Shown in pieces: positions 36,077 to 44,806 of a stretch of DNA of 64,000 bases; position 1 is the stretch's first letter; the number at the start of each line of letters is the position of its first letter. The stretch spans positions 1 to 64,000 of the forward strand of contig DPGD01000031.1 of NCBI GenBank assembly GCA_003522145.1, given 5' to 3'. The stretch comes from Clostridiales bacterium. GTDB taxonomy: Bacteria > Bacillota > Clostridia > Oscillospirales > CAG-272. A model generated the notes under the pieces. It saw only the letters and a list, made by a program, of their open reading frames with translations, had not been told where the DNA came from and did not search any database. Position numbers and translations under genes: made by a program.

Positions 36077-36541
36077 ATGCAGGCAGTTTTACAGCGCGTA
36101 AGTAGGGCAGAGGTATCGGTCAACGGAAGGGTCAGCGGCAGTTGCAACCGGGGTTTTTTGATCCTTCTCGGTGTTTTTGAAGGAGACGGAGAGGAAGATG
36201 CCGATCTGCTGGCGGAAAAAATAGCAAAATTGCGGGTATTCGCAGACGAACAGGGAAAAATGAACAAATCCATCCTGGATGTGGGCGGAAGCGTTCTGGT
36301 GGTTTCTCAATTTACCCTCTGTGCCAATTATGTGCATGGGAATCGTCCGGACTTCTTTTCTGCCGCCGAGCCCGAAAAAGCCAATAGGCTTTATGAATAT
36401 TTTTCCGAACGGATGCGTATTTTGGTACCGAACGGCGTGGGCAACGGGGTCTTCGGTGCAGATATGCAGATCGAAGCGTGCTGCGACGGGCCGGTTACCA
36501 TTGTGATGGACAGCGAAAAACTCAAAAAGAAAGCAAAATAA
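36077..36541 (+). CDS. dtd: D-aminoacyl-tRNA deacylase
   Basis: Dtd hydrolyses D-aminoacyl-tRNA and Gly-tRNA-Ala, protecting translation. The catalytic motif SQFTLCANY and the second family motif GVFGADMQI with CDGPVTIVMD are present; the latter deviates from the usual NDGPVT by Cys. The start at 36077 (MQAVLQRVSRAEV) matches the family beginning; a codon 27 bases upstream gives a nine-residue extension, and neither has a well-spaced ribosome site. The 154 residues are normal. It follows rel as in B. subtilis. Confidence 0.93.
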   Translation: MQAVLQRVSRAEVSVNGRVSGSCNRGFLILLGVFEGDGEEDADLLAEKIAKLRVFADEQGKMNKSILDVGGSVLVVSQFTLCANYVHGNRPDFFSAAEPEKANRLYEYFSERMRILVPNGVGNGVFGADMQIEACCDGPVTIVMDSEKLKKKAK

Positions 36542-36561
36542 CAGAAGAAAAGAAACTGAAA

Positions 36562-38034
36562 ATGAAACTGAAAATCGACGGAGACATCAATCAAAGCTAT
36601 GTACAGAATCTGTGCCTGATGTTTTTTCCCTGTGAAAAATTTTCCGAAAGCGAAGAAGAAACCGACGAAACGCCGAAGGCTTATGTGAAATTGGATCGTT
36701 TGGAAAAGGGCTACAGAGCAAAGGTGATTTTAACGGTTCTCGAAAAGCAGGAGGAAAGCACCGTTTTTGTGGCAGACAATCCGCTCTACAAAGATCGGAA
36801 TATTGCGCAAATGGCCGTGGGAGGCGCTTTTTACGAAGCCGGAAGCCGGATGAGCAAATACAATCCTCCCTGGGGAATTCTCGTCGGCATTCGCCCCGGG
36901 AAGGTGGCCATGAGGCTCTATGAGCAATTGGGAAGCAAAATGGCGGTGCGCAGGGCTTTGGTGAGCGATTACCTGCTTACGCCCAAAAAGGCTCAGCTGA
37001 TTACGAATGTGGCGCTGAATGAAGAGAAGATTCTGCAAAAATACGGGAAGGATACCTGCAGTCTGTATATTTCCATCCCCTTTTGTCCTACAAGATGCGC
37101 CTATTGCTCCTTTATTTCCTATGCAACCCCCCGTTTGCTTTCTCTGATTCCGGATTATCTTCTGCGCCTGAAAACAGACATTTCACAAACCGTGGAGGTG
37201 ATCCGACAAAAAGGGCAGAGAATTTCAACGGTTTATATCGGCGGCGGCACCCCTACAACTCTTAACGAAGCACAGTTAAGGGATTTGCTGTCCTTTATTT
37301 CCACCCAAATTGAGGTCTCAGCCTTGGATGAATACACTTTGGAAGGCGGACGCCCGGACACCATCACCCCGGAAAAGCTGGAAATTGCCAAGGAATACGG
37401 CGTGACCAGAGTTTCGATCAATCCCCAGACCTTAAACGATGACATCCTAAGGGGCATCGGCCGAAAGCATTCCTCGGACGATTTCTTCAGAGCCTACTAT
37501 CAGGCGCGAAAATCCGGAATTCCGGCAATCAACACCGACATTATTGCTGGTCTGCCCGGTGATAGTTTTTCGAGCTTTTCCAAAACAGTGGATCAGATCG
37601 CCGAGCTTCACCCGGAAAACATCACGGTGCATACATTTTTTGTCAAGAAAGCGTCGGACATTCTGCACAGCGGGGTGAATGTGACCTCCAGAAACAGTCT
37701 GGAAGCGGTGAAATGCGTGGACTATGCCCAGCTTGTGGCGGCGGAGGAAGGATATCATCCCTACTACCTGTACAGGCAGAAGAATACGGTTGGAAATTTG
37801 GAGAATGTGGGCTTTTCTTTGGAGGGCTACGACGGAATATACAACTGTCTGATTATGGCAGAAACCCAGGACATCTACGCCTGCGGGGCGGGGGCTGTGA
37901 CCAAGCTTGTTTCCGCAGAGGAAAAAAGGATCAGGCGCTTCTATATGCCCAAGTATCCCTATGAATACCTGGATATGGCCTTGGACAGTCCTGAACGGAA
38001 GCAGATTTTCGAGAATATCCTTCAATTTCAGTAA
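36562..38034 (+). CDS. hemZ: Radical SAM protein HemZ (coproporphyrinogen dehydrogenase-like)
   Basis: This oxygen-independent coproporphyrinogen III oxidase-like radical SAM enzyme has 490 residues. An N-terminal domain of about 160 residues precedes the cluster motif CPTRCAYCSF. The SAM-binding YIGGGTPTTL and the HemN-like DIIAGLPGD follow. The HemZ subgroup is typical for Firmicutes and often follows dtd. Whether it acts in haem synthesis is uncertain; no other haem genes are visible. The ATG at 36562 has GAAGAAAAG upstream. Confidence 0.9.
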   Translation: MKLKIDGDINQSYVQNLCLMFFPCEKFSESEEETDETPKAYVKLDRLEKGYRAKVILTVLEKQEESTVFVADNPLYKDRNIAQMAVGGAFYEAGSRMSKYNPPWGILVGIRPGKVAMRLYEQLGSKMAVRRALVSDYLLTPKKAQLITNVALNEEKILQKYGKDTCSLYISIPFCPTRCAYCSFISYATPRLLSLIPDYLLRLKTDISQTVEVIRQKGQRISTVYIGGGTPTTLNEAQLRDLLSFISTQIEVSALDEYTLEGGRPDTITPEKLEIAKEYGVTRVSINPQTLNDDILRGIGRKHSSDDFFRAYYQARKSGIPAINTDIIAGLPGDSFSSFSKTVDQIAELHPENITVHTFFVKKASDILHSGVNVTSRNSLEAVKCVDYAQLVAAEEGYHPYYLYRQKNTVGNLENVGFSLEGYDGIYNCLIMAETQDIYACGAGAVTKLVSAEEKRIRRFYMPKYPYEYLDMALDSPERKQIFENILQFQ

Positions 38035-38091
38035 ACGGACAGGATGTGAAAAAACCGGGAGAAACACGATACAGAAAGGATGAAATACTCT

Positions 38092-39000
38092 ATGGTCAGA
38101 TTGGATTTGCCGGAGAAGTTTGACTTGGCTGCCAAGAAAAATTTGATACAGATGGGCGAAGAACGCTTTGAGCGGCAACTGGGAGATCTGACCAGAACCA
38201 TGCTTTCCAAAAAGGACTTAAAGGTGGTTTCCCTTTGCGGTCCCAGCTGTGCCGGAAAGACCACCACAGCCAAGAAGATCATTGCCGAGTGTGAAAAGGC
38301 CGGGCGGCGGGTGGTCACCCTTTCCATCGATGATTTCTATAAGGATCATTGGGTCCTGGTGGCCGAGTGTGAAGCCAAAGGTGTCAAGACCGACTATGAG
38401 TCCGTAGATGCAATTGATGTGGACTATTTAGGACTTTGCTTTGACCGGATATTTAAGGATTTGGCGGCCCGGCTGCCGATTTTTGATTTTACTGTCGGCG
38501 AGCGTGTGGGCTACAGACCTTACCGTATGAGAGAACAGGATCTGCTTCTCTTAGAGGGAATTCAGGCAATGTATCCGGCTGTGCGGGCATTGATCGAAAA
38601 ACATTCGCCCTTCTATGTTTTTATTGACGCGATCGACATTCTGTCCACCCCCTACGGGGACTTCGACGGAAGGGAGCTGAGGCTCTGCCGACGGCTGGTG
38701 CGGGATTTTTCAAGAAGAAACTCCTCGGCCGAAAATACCTTTGATTTGTGGAAACAGGTTGTGGAGAATGAAGAAAAATCCATATATCCCTACAAGGGAC
38801 TGGCCGATTTTACCATCAGCTCCACCATGGTTTACGAACCGATGATGTTGAAAGAACCACTGAAAAATGTTTTGGGGATATTGAAAGCTACCGATCGGTA
38901 TGCCGAAAAAGCCGGAGAGATTTTAAGGCGCTTTGAACACTTCCCGCAGATGGACGATACACTTCTGCCGGATCATTCGGTTTACCACGAATTCATTTAG
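38092..39000 (+). CDS. Uridine kinase/phosphoribulokinase-family kinase
   Basis: The protein has about 302 residues. After an N-terminal segment of about 45 residues comes the P-loop GPSCAGKTT, then SIDDFYKD, a catalytic acidic strand, and LLLLEGIQAMYP. These are signatures of the uridine kinase/PRK superfamily, but the N-terminal part (a TGS-related or nucleotide-binding extension in longer homologs) and the substrate are not defined. ATG 38092 is preferred because GAAAGGA lies 11 bases upstream; ATG 38080 would leave no spacing. It precedes the yab/div cluster. Confidence 0.82.
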   Translation: MVRLDLPEKFDLAAKKNLIQMGEERFERQLGDLTRTMLSKKDLKVVSLCGPSCAGKTTTAKKIIAECEKAGRRVVTLSIDDFYKDHWVLVAECEAKGVKTDYESVDAIDVDYLGLCFDRIFKDLAARLPIFDFTVGERVGYRPYRMREQDLLLLEGIQAMYPAVRALIEKHSPFYVFIDAIDILSTPYGDFDGRELRLCRRLVRDFSRRNSSAENTFDLWKQVVENEEKSIYPYKGLADFTISSTMVYEPMMLKEPLKNVLGILKATDRYAEKAGEILRRFEHFPQMDDTLLPDHSVYHEFI

Positions 39001-39015
39001 GCGGAGGGTGGTTTT

Positions 39016-40602
39016 TTGAGAGGAAAGAAGAATTTCTTTATCGGTATCCTGCTGTTGACTATTTCGGGTGCAGCAGTAAAAATCTGCGGATTGCTGTTTA
39101 AAATTCCCTTGGTGTCCATCATCGGTGAAGACGGCATGGGGTATTTTAATTCGGCTTATGTGATCTACACATTCTTCTATGTCCTCACGACCTCCGGACT
39201 GCCCTTAGGTATGTCCATTCTGATTTCCGGTACCGGGGATCCGTTTTTGAAGCGGCGGTATCTGCGCTCGGCTCTTTGGTCCTTCGGTCTTTTGGGACTT
39301 GGAGTTTGCCTTCTCCTGATGCTGTTTCCCCATCAGATCGCCCGGCTGGTGGGCAACGAACCAGCAAGTTCCTGCCTCAAGGTCATGGGCTTTACCCTTT
39401 TGTTTGTCTGTCTTGCGGGGGCCATTCGGGGCTATTTTCAGGGCGAAAAAAATATGCTTCCTACCGCTGTTTCCCAGGTGGTAGAGGCGGTTTTCAAAAC
39501 GGCGTTGGGTATTCTTTTCGCTTATTATGCAGTGCAAAAGGGAAAAGAACCCTATGAAACGGCTTCCTATGCGCTCTTCGGAATTACGGTGGGCAGTTTT
39601 ATTTCTCTCGTATATCTGATCCTCAGACTTTCAAGAGAAAAGGAACTTTTTAGGAAACAGCCCGGGTGGAAAGCCCCAAAGGGTATTTGCAAAAAGCTCT
39701 TTTCGGTGGTTCTTCCGGTCAGTGCATCTTCGGTGGTGTTGAGTATTTCTTCGGTTCTGGACCTTGGAATGGTGATGCGCCGTCTTCAATCGACCGGATT
39801 CACGCCGGAAGAAGCCAACCGGATGTACGGAAATTACAGCGGTTTGGCCATTCCGCTGTTCAATTTGCCTCCGGTGCTGATTGCGCCCATTGCCGCAGCC
39901 CTGATTCCCCACCTGACTTCGGCTTTAGCAGAGAGGAATTCTTTGAAAACCAAAAAGCTGATCGGATCGGCACTGAAACTGACGATGCTGATTTCTGCTC
40001 CCTGCGTTTCCGGGCTGGCGGTTCTGGCAGAGCCCATCCTGTGCCTTCTGTTTCAGGAGGATGCCGCCGTAACCGCCGCACCTTACCTGACCCTCTTGGC
40101 GCCTTCGATCCTTTTTGTGGCCCTGTTTACTGCCGGAAGCGGCCTTTTGCAGGCCAGCGGAGAACGGAATAAACCCATGATCGCCATTGCTGTCGGCGTG
40201 GTTTTCAAGCAGATTTCCAGCTATATTCTCATTGGGAAATACGGCATGACCGGTGCGCCCATCGGCACCTTTATCTGCTACAGTGCGGCGGCCCTGCTGA
40301 TCTTCTGCTTTGCTGAAAAGGAGAGACTGCTGCAGATTTCCTTTTCTTCGGTGTTCTTTTTTCCCTTGCTTTGCGGCACGCTCTGCGGATTGGCCGCCAA
40401 GGCGACGCTTTGGTTGGTGCAGGGTACCGGGCGGATTTGGCAGGTGTTGCTTCCGGTGCTGTCGGGAGGGACGGTCTATCTGATTTCCGCACTTCTCACT
40501 GGATGCGTGGATGAAGAGGCGCTTTCGCTTCTGCCCATCGGAAGCAGACTGTCGGGAATGTTGAAAAAAATCGTTGGCAGAAAAAAACGGAGTGAAAAAT
40601 GA
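39016..40602 (+). CDS. MOP-superfamily flippase (YabM/SpoVB-like)
   Basis: This is a polytopic membrane protein of 528 residues with about 14 hydrophobic segments, beginning GILLLTISGAAVKICGLLFK. It resembles SpoVB/YabM/MurJ-type flippases that move lipid-linked wall precursors. Position directly before mazG-yabO-yabP-yabQ-divIC matches B. subtilis yabM. TTG 39016 is chosen because GGAGG lies eight bases upstream. The stop overlaps mazG by four bases. Confidence 0.88.
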   Translation: MRGKKNFFIGILLLTISGAAVKICGLLFKIPLVSIIGEDGMGYFNSAYVIYTFFYVLTTSGLPLGMSILISGTGDPFLKRRYLRSALWSFGLLGLGVCLLLMLFPHQIARLVGNEPASSCLKVMGFTLLFVCLAGAIRGYFQGEKNMLPTAVSQVVEAVFKTALGILFAYYAVQKGKEPYETASYALFGITVGSFISLVYLILRLSREKELFRKQPGWKAPKGICKKLFSVVLPVSASSVVLSISSVLDLGMVMRRLQSTGFTPEEANRMYGNYSGLAIPLFNLPPVLIAPIAAALIPHLTSALAERNSLKTKKLIGSALKLTMLISAPCVSGLAVLAEPILCLLFQEDAAVTAAPYLTLLAPSILFVALFTAGSGLLQASGERNKPMIAIAVGVVFKQISSYILIGKYGMTGAPIGTFICYSAAALLIFCFAEKERLLQISFSSVFFFPLLCGTLCGLAAKATLWLVQGTGRIWQVLLPVLSGGTVYLISALLTGCVDEEALSLLPIGSRLSGMLKKIVGRKKRSEK

Positions 40603-41276
40603 CGGAACAAGCAAGCAAACTGATGAAAGAGCACTATGATTTCAAGGACCTAGTGGCCCTGATGGAGCTTTTGCGCTCCGAGGAAGGATGTCCTTGGGAT
40701 CGGGCGCAAACTCATGAAAGTATTCGGAAAAACCTGATTGAAGAATGCTACGAGGCAATTGAAGGTATTGACCGGAAAGATGACGAGCTTCTTTGCGAAG
40801 AGCTGGGGGACATTCTTTTGCAGGTGGTTTTCCATGCACAGATTGCTCAGGATGAGGGAGCGTTCACCATGGAAAGGGTGATTGACGGCATTTGCCGCAA
40901 AATGGTGCGGCGTCATCCCCATATTTTCTCGGATGAAAATTATAGCGAGGAGTTAAAAGCAGAAAGCGCCTATTTCCGTTGGGAGCAAATCAAACAAGCC
41001 GAAAAAGACGAAACAAATCTGGAAAGCTCTCTTGATCGGGTGGCGCGCACACTGCCTTCCTTGATGCGCAGTCAGAAGCTTATAAAGAAAGCGGTACAGG
41101 CAGGAAGGCAGACCTCGGGAGAACGCACCGACAAAGAGGAACTGCGCAAGCGGTACGAAGCACTTTGTCTTGACGCAGAGGCTTCGGGTGTGGATTTGGA
41201 GGAGCTGGGCTACCGGTTCAATGAAGATTATATTCGATCAAAAGCTACAGAAGGGAAGAAAACGGATGAGAATTGA
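40599..41276 (+). CDS. mazG: Nucleoside triphosphate pyrophosphohydrolase MazG
   Basis: MazG hydrolyses (d)NTPs to monophosphates, cleaning nucleotide pools. The core reads RSEEGCPWDRAQTHES, then EECYEAIE and EELGDILLQVVFHA for metal coordination, and ends with a HPHIFSDE stretch. The 225 residues correspond to a slightly short, single-repeat MazG as in Firmicute YabN without its methylase half. It starts in ATGA overlap with the flippase and overlaps yabO by 11 bases. Confidence 0.92.
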   Translation: MTEQASKLMKEHYDFKDLVALMELLRSEEGCPWDRAQTHESIRKNLIEECYEAIEGIDRKDDELLCEELGDILLQVVFHAQIAQDEGAFTMERVIDGICRKMVRRHPHIFSDENYSEELKAESAYFRWEQIKQAEKDETNLESSLDRVARTLPSLMRSQKLIKKAVQAGRQTSGERTDKEELRKRYEALCLDAEASGVDLEELGYRFNEDYIRSKATEGKKTDEN

Positions 41277-41514
41277 CAAATTTCTGAAGGTCTCCCGCAT
41301 CATCAAGCGGCGTACCGTTGCCAACGATGCCTGCGATGCCCAGCACATCAGCGTGAACGGCCGTCCGGTGAAGGCCTCTTATGAAGTGAAGGTGGGCGAC
41401 GAAGTAACGGTTTCCTTCGGACAGAAAAAGTTGGTTTTTCTGGTGAAGGATGTGAAGGAGCATGTTCTGAAGGACGGAGCAGCGGAGCTTTATGAAGTGA
41501 TCTCTCAGGAGTGA
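41266..41514 (+). CDS. rqcP: S4-domain RNA-binding protein RqcP (YabO)
   Basis: This small S4 protein (82 residues; MRIDKFLKVSRIIKRRTVA) resembles YabO/RqcP and Hsp15, which bind stalled 50S subunits in ribosome quality control. Landmarks are the VNGRPVKASYEVKVGDEV stretch typical of S4 domains. The ATG at 41266 overlaps the mazG end; GAAGGGAAGA is upstream. The gene order is the same as in B. subtilis. Confidence 0.9.
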   Translation: MRIDKFLKVSRIIKRRTVANDACDAQHISVNGRPVKASYEVKVGDEVTVSFGQKKLVFLVKDVKEHVLKDGAAELYEVISQE

Positions 41515-41522
41515 TTTCCGGC

Positions 41523-41551
41523 TCATATTCCTTGGTATTTCCGCATAGTGT
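41523..41551 (+). promoter_or_regulatory. Putative sigma-E promoter of yabP
   Basis: TCATATT (41523-41529) fits the sigma-E -35 consensus (kmATATT). A 14-base spacer leads to CATAGTGT (41544-41551), a partial match to CATACAnT. The yabP ATG is 32 bases downstream. In B. subtilis yabPQ is transcribed by sigma-E, supporting the inference. Confidence 0.55.
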
Positions 41552-41583
41552 AGAAAAGAATGACATTCTGCGGAGGTAAAGAA

Positions 41584-41856
41584 ATGAACGGTGAAATCAG
41601 TAAAAATCAGGAACTGCACTTAGAGAATCGGGAAGCGCTTTCTCTGTCCGGCGTTTTGGATATTCTGGGTTTTGAGGATACCAATCTTCTGGTGCGCACA
41701 GAACTGGGAGACCTGAATATAGACGGGAACGATTTGCGTGTGAAGGAATTGTCTTTGGAAAGCGGTCGCCTGCTGTTGCAGGGAAAGATCGACGGAATTT
41801 ACTATATCTCCTCTTCAGAGAAGAAAAAAGGCGGCCTGTTCGGGAGAAAAAGTTGA
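41584..41856 (+). CDS. yabP: Sporulation protein YabP
   Basis: This short beta-rich protein of 90 residues (family YabP/YqfC) is needed for sporulation, expressed in the mother cell; its exact function is unknown. The family pattern REALSLSGVLDILGFED and LGDLNIDGNDLRVKELSLE is clear. The ATG is preceded by GGAGGT. It lies between rqcP and yabQ as in B. subtilis. The gene indicates spore-forming ancestry or ability. Confidence 0.9.
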   Translation: MNGEISKNQELHLENREALSLSGVLDILGFEDTNLLVRTELGDLNIDGNDLRVKELSLESGRLLLQGKIDGIYYISSSEKKKGGLFGRKS

Positions 41857-42368
41857 TGTTTCTGGTCAGCAAAAAGGAACTGGTGCTGTATCTGTTGCGT
41901 GCCTTTTTCCTTGGAGGATTCATTGGTTTTTCCTATCTTCTATCCGGTTTTTTCCGTCTTGCGTTCCAAAGAATCGCCGGAAGGAGAAGAAAACTCTTTT
42001 ACCGCATCGGCTTGATTCTTCCCGACCTTCTTTTCTGTCTTACGGCGGCATTCCTGAATATCCTGATGATCTACAGTGCCAACAGAGGACAGGTACGGCT
42101 TGTGGCTCTTATGGCCGAATTGCTTGGATTGCTTGGCCCCCTGGCCTTAAGGCAGAAGGCCTATCAACTTGAAAAGCGGATTTTACGAGCGCTCTATAGG
42201 GCTTTGATTGCACCTGTGCGCAAAGTCATAGGGATACAGGTTGAAAAAGTAAAAGCCAAGGTTCGGTTGAGAAAACTAAAGGAACTGGATAAGCAAACCG
42301 ACCGGTTGCTTGAAAAAGCGGCAAGTGAAAATGTTCGGATGTTGGATGAGCTGCTTTTCGGTAAATAA
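41856..42368 (+). CDS. yabQ: Sporulation membrane protein YabQ
   Basis: YabQ is a mother-cell membrane protein needed for spore cortex formation. Hydrophobic segments near residues 12-32, 45-65 and 80-100 precede a Lys/Arg-rich helical tail. The 170 residues are close to family size. It begins one base into the yabP stop (TGATG). divIC follows after 29 bases. Confidence 0.87.
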   Translation: MFLVSKKELVLYLLRAFFLGGFIGFSYLLSGFFRLAFQRIAGRRRKLFYRIGLILPDLLFCLTAAFLNILMIYSANRGQVRLVALMAELLGLLGPLALRQKAYQLEKRILRALYRALIAPVRKVIGIQVEKVKAKVRLRKLKELDKQTDRLLEKAASENVRMLDELLFGK

Positions 42369-42397
42369 AAACAAGGAAAGAAAAAGGAGGAAATTCC

Positions 42398-42679
42398 ATG
42401 AAGGGAGAAATCAATCTTCTTGTACGGATCGCAGTGGCGTTGTTCATTGTTTTCTGCCTTGTGACGATTATTGATTTGCAGATCCGGATGAACAATCTGG
42501 ACAAACAAAAGGAAGTGCTGACCGGCCAGATGCAGGATTTGCAGGAAGAGATTGCCGAATTGGAATACAACCTGCGCCAGCCCTACGATGACAGTTATGC
42601 GGCCAAGGTGGCAAGGCAGGTGCTGAAATACCATTTTCCGGACGAAATTCTCTTTGTGAACGACTTGTATGAAAACTGA
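42398..42679 (+). CDS. divIC: Cell-division protein DivIC (FtsB-like)
   Basis: This septum-formation protein has 93 residues: one transmembrane helix (LLVRIAVALFIVFCLVTII) and a leucine-zipper coiled coil (about residues 33-60). The C-terminal ARQVLKYHFPDEILFV fits DivIC/FtsB proteins. AAGGAGG precedes the ATG. The gene closes the yab cluster and overlaps the next gene by 11 bases. Confidence 0.9.
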   Translation: MKGEINLLVRIAVALFIVFCLVTIIDLQIRMNNLDKQKEVLTGQMQDLQEEIAELEYNLRQPYDDSYAAKVARQVLKYHFPDEILFVNDLYEN

Positions 42680-43601
42680 GGCATCCATGGAATTTGAAAT
42701 CGGCCAGGAAGACAGCAAAAAGAGTGTCAAGCAGTTTTTATACAACACCTTGCGCCTTTCTCACGGACAGGTGACGGCGCTGAAAAGGCAGGAGCGGGGA
42801 ATTCTTTTAAACGGGGAGCGGGTTTTTGTCACCGCTCTGTTGCAGGAAGGGGATCGGCTTTCCCTGCTTTTGGAGGATCGGGAAGAGCACAAACCCTTGG
42901 TTCCATTTGCGTGTCCGTTGGAGATCCTTTACGAGGACGAGACTCTTCTTTGCGTCAACAAACCACCCTTTATGCCCACACATCCGTCGCTGAATCACTA
43001 CGACGACACCTTGGCCAACGCTCTGGCGGAATACTTTCGCCTGAAAAACAGACCCTTTGTTTTCCGGGGAATCAACCGTCTGGACCGGGACACCAGCGGT
43101 GTTATACTGGTGGCCAAAAACCGGTATGCCGCTTCCTTGCTGTCCAAACAGGTGGCAGAGCGGCAGATGGACAAGCAGTATCTGGCGCTTCTCGAAGGAA
43201 CCTTGGAGCAGGATAGGGGTTTTATTGACCGGAATATTGTAAGAGCCGAGGAAAGCCTGATGCTCCGCCGGGTGGCCCATGACAGTGAGGGCAGCCGGGC
43301 GCTGACCGAATACCGGGTTTGTATGCGTAAAAACGGAAAAACTTTGGTTATAGCCATTCCCCATACCGGAAGAACCCATCAGTTGCGCGTCCACTTCTCC
43401 TTTCTTGGCCATCCGATTGTGGGAGATACGCTTTACGGAGCCTTCTCCGAGGAAATTGACCGACAGGCTCTGCACGCTTACAGTCTCGGATTTACTCACC
43501 CTGCAAGCGGTGAAAAAATGAAAATCAAGGCACCTCTTCCGAAGGATATGGAACAGCTGCTGATGAAAAACGGATTTGTATGGGAAAGGGAAGAACTATG
43601 A
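42669..43601 (+). CDS. RluA/RluD-family pseudouridine synthase
   Basis: This enzyme converts specific uridines in rRNA or tRNA to pseudouridine. An S4-like N-terminal domain precedes the catalytic motif INRLDRDTSGVIL, where the Asp is the nucleophile. The GRTHQLRVHF and GDTLYG motifs follow. The 310 residues are normal. The start at 42669 overlaps divIC; a second ATG at 42687 is possible. The exact target is not evident. The stop overlaps the next gene in ATGA. Confidence 0.92.
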   Translation: MKTEASMEFEIGQEDSKKSVKQFLYNTLRLSHGQVTALKRQERGILLNGERVFVTALLQEGDRLSLLLEDREEHKPLVPFACPLEILYEDETLLCVNKPPFMPTHPSLNHYDDTLANALAEYFRLKNRPFVFRGINRLDRDTSGVILVAKNRYAASLLSKQVAERQMDKQYLALLEGTLEQDRGFIDRNIVRAEESLMLRRVAHDSEGSRALTEYRVCMRKNGKTLVIAIPHTGRTHQLRVHFSFLGHPIVGDTLYGAFSEEIDRQALHAYSLGFTHPASGEKMKIKAPLPKDMEQLLMKNGFVWEREEL

Positions 43602-44746
43602 AGGCATTTTTCAAGAAAATATGGTCAACCGTCCGGCGGAACTGTTCCATACCGGCCATCGTATTCTACGGATTGGCGATTTTTTCCCTGATCCTTCACC
43701 TTCTCTGTATTTTCATTCCTGCCTTTGCTGATTTTTTCAATATTTACATTGCCGGAACCGCCCGTTTTCTTCTTGCCAAGCTCACCGGATTTCTTCCGGT
43801 TTCCCTCGCAGAACTGCTGATTTGTTTGGTACCTCTGCTCCTTATTTTCATCGTTGTTTTCTCCATATATCATGCGAGAAAGGAACACTATACGCTTCTG
43901 ACCCGCTTTTTCTGCGGTGCCTTTGCCATTGTTTCCCTGTTTTACAGTTTGTTTGTCTTTACTTTGGGCACAGGCTATCACGGCTCCGCCTTGGAAACAA
44001 AGCTGAATTTGGATCGGAAGGAGCTGACCACCAAACAGCTGGAGGAGGTTGCCTCCTGGCTGGCTGAGGAGCTGAACAAGTGTCTGCCGCAGGTGCAGTT
44101 TATGAACGACTCTTCCTCGGTGATGCCCTATGATTTTGACGAACTGAATGAGAAGCTGAACATCGCCTACAAGCAGATTTCCGAAAAATATGATTTTATC
44201 ATGGGATTCTCTTCAAGGGTCAAGCCGGTGATGAACAGCGATATGATGTCCAAAGCGGGGCTTTTGGGGATGTATACCTACTATACCGGCGAATCCAATG
44301 TGAATGTGGACTACAACGACTACAATCTGGTATTCACCTGCGCCCACGAAATGGCCCACCAGAGAGGGCTTTCCAAGGAGGACGAGGCCAATTTCATAGC
44401 ATTTCTGGTTTGTCTGGAAAGCGATGATCCTTATATCAACTATTGCGGTTATCTGAATATGTTTGAATATATGCTCAATCCCTTGTATAAGGCGCTGAAA
44501 GAAGAGGAGAACACCGCCGAATATTACAGTGTTTTAAGAAAAGCGGACGAACGGGCACGGATCGACATCGGCGTGTCGAGCAAGAAAACCGCTGAAAATC
44601 AGAGCGGTCTGATTTATAAGATCAGCAATACGGCCAACGATGCCTATATCAAGATCAACGGTGACGAAAACGGCAGTGCCAGCTACGGCCTGGTCATTGA
44701 GCTTGCCGCCGCTTATTACTACAATCTGAAGGGACAGACCGCATAG
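43598..44746 (+). CDS. Membrane metalloprotease-like protein (DUF3810 family)
   Basis: The protein has 382 residues. Three transmembrane segments lie near residues 22-45, 60-85 and 100-120. A soluble domain carries the zinc-peptidase motif HEMAH near residue 248, followed by RGLSKEDEANF with a candidate third metal ligand. This matches the DUF3810 family as I recall it; substrate unknown. Its ATG overlaps the previous stop (ATGA), so it is coupled to the pseudouridine synthase and close to divIC. A membrane or envelope role is inference. Confidence 0.85.
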   Translation: MKAFFKKIWSTVRRNCSIPAIVFYGLAIFSLILHLLCIFIPAFADFFNIYIAGTARFLLAKLTGFLPVSLAELLICLVPLLLIFIVVFSIYHARKEHYTLLTRFFCGAFAIVSLFYSLFVFTLGTGYHGSALETKLNLDRKELTTKQLEEVASWLAEELNKCLPQVQFMNDSSSVMPYDFDELNEKLNIAYKQISEKYDFIMGFSSRVKPVMNSDMMSKAGLLGMYTYYTGESNVNVDYNDYNLVFTCAHEMAHQRGLSKEDEANFIAFLVCLESDDPYINYCGYLNMFEYMLNPLYKALKEEENTAEYYSVLRKADERARIDIGVSSKKTAENQSGLIYKISNTANDAYIKINGDENGSASYGLVIELAAAYYYNLKGQTA

Positions 44747-44806
44747 GTATCTTTCAATGAAGCGAACCTCTACAGCAGAAGTGTTTCAACAAAAGGAGTG
44801 AGCAAT

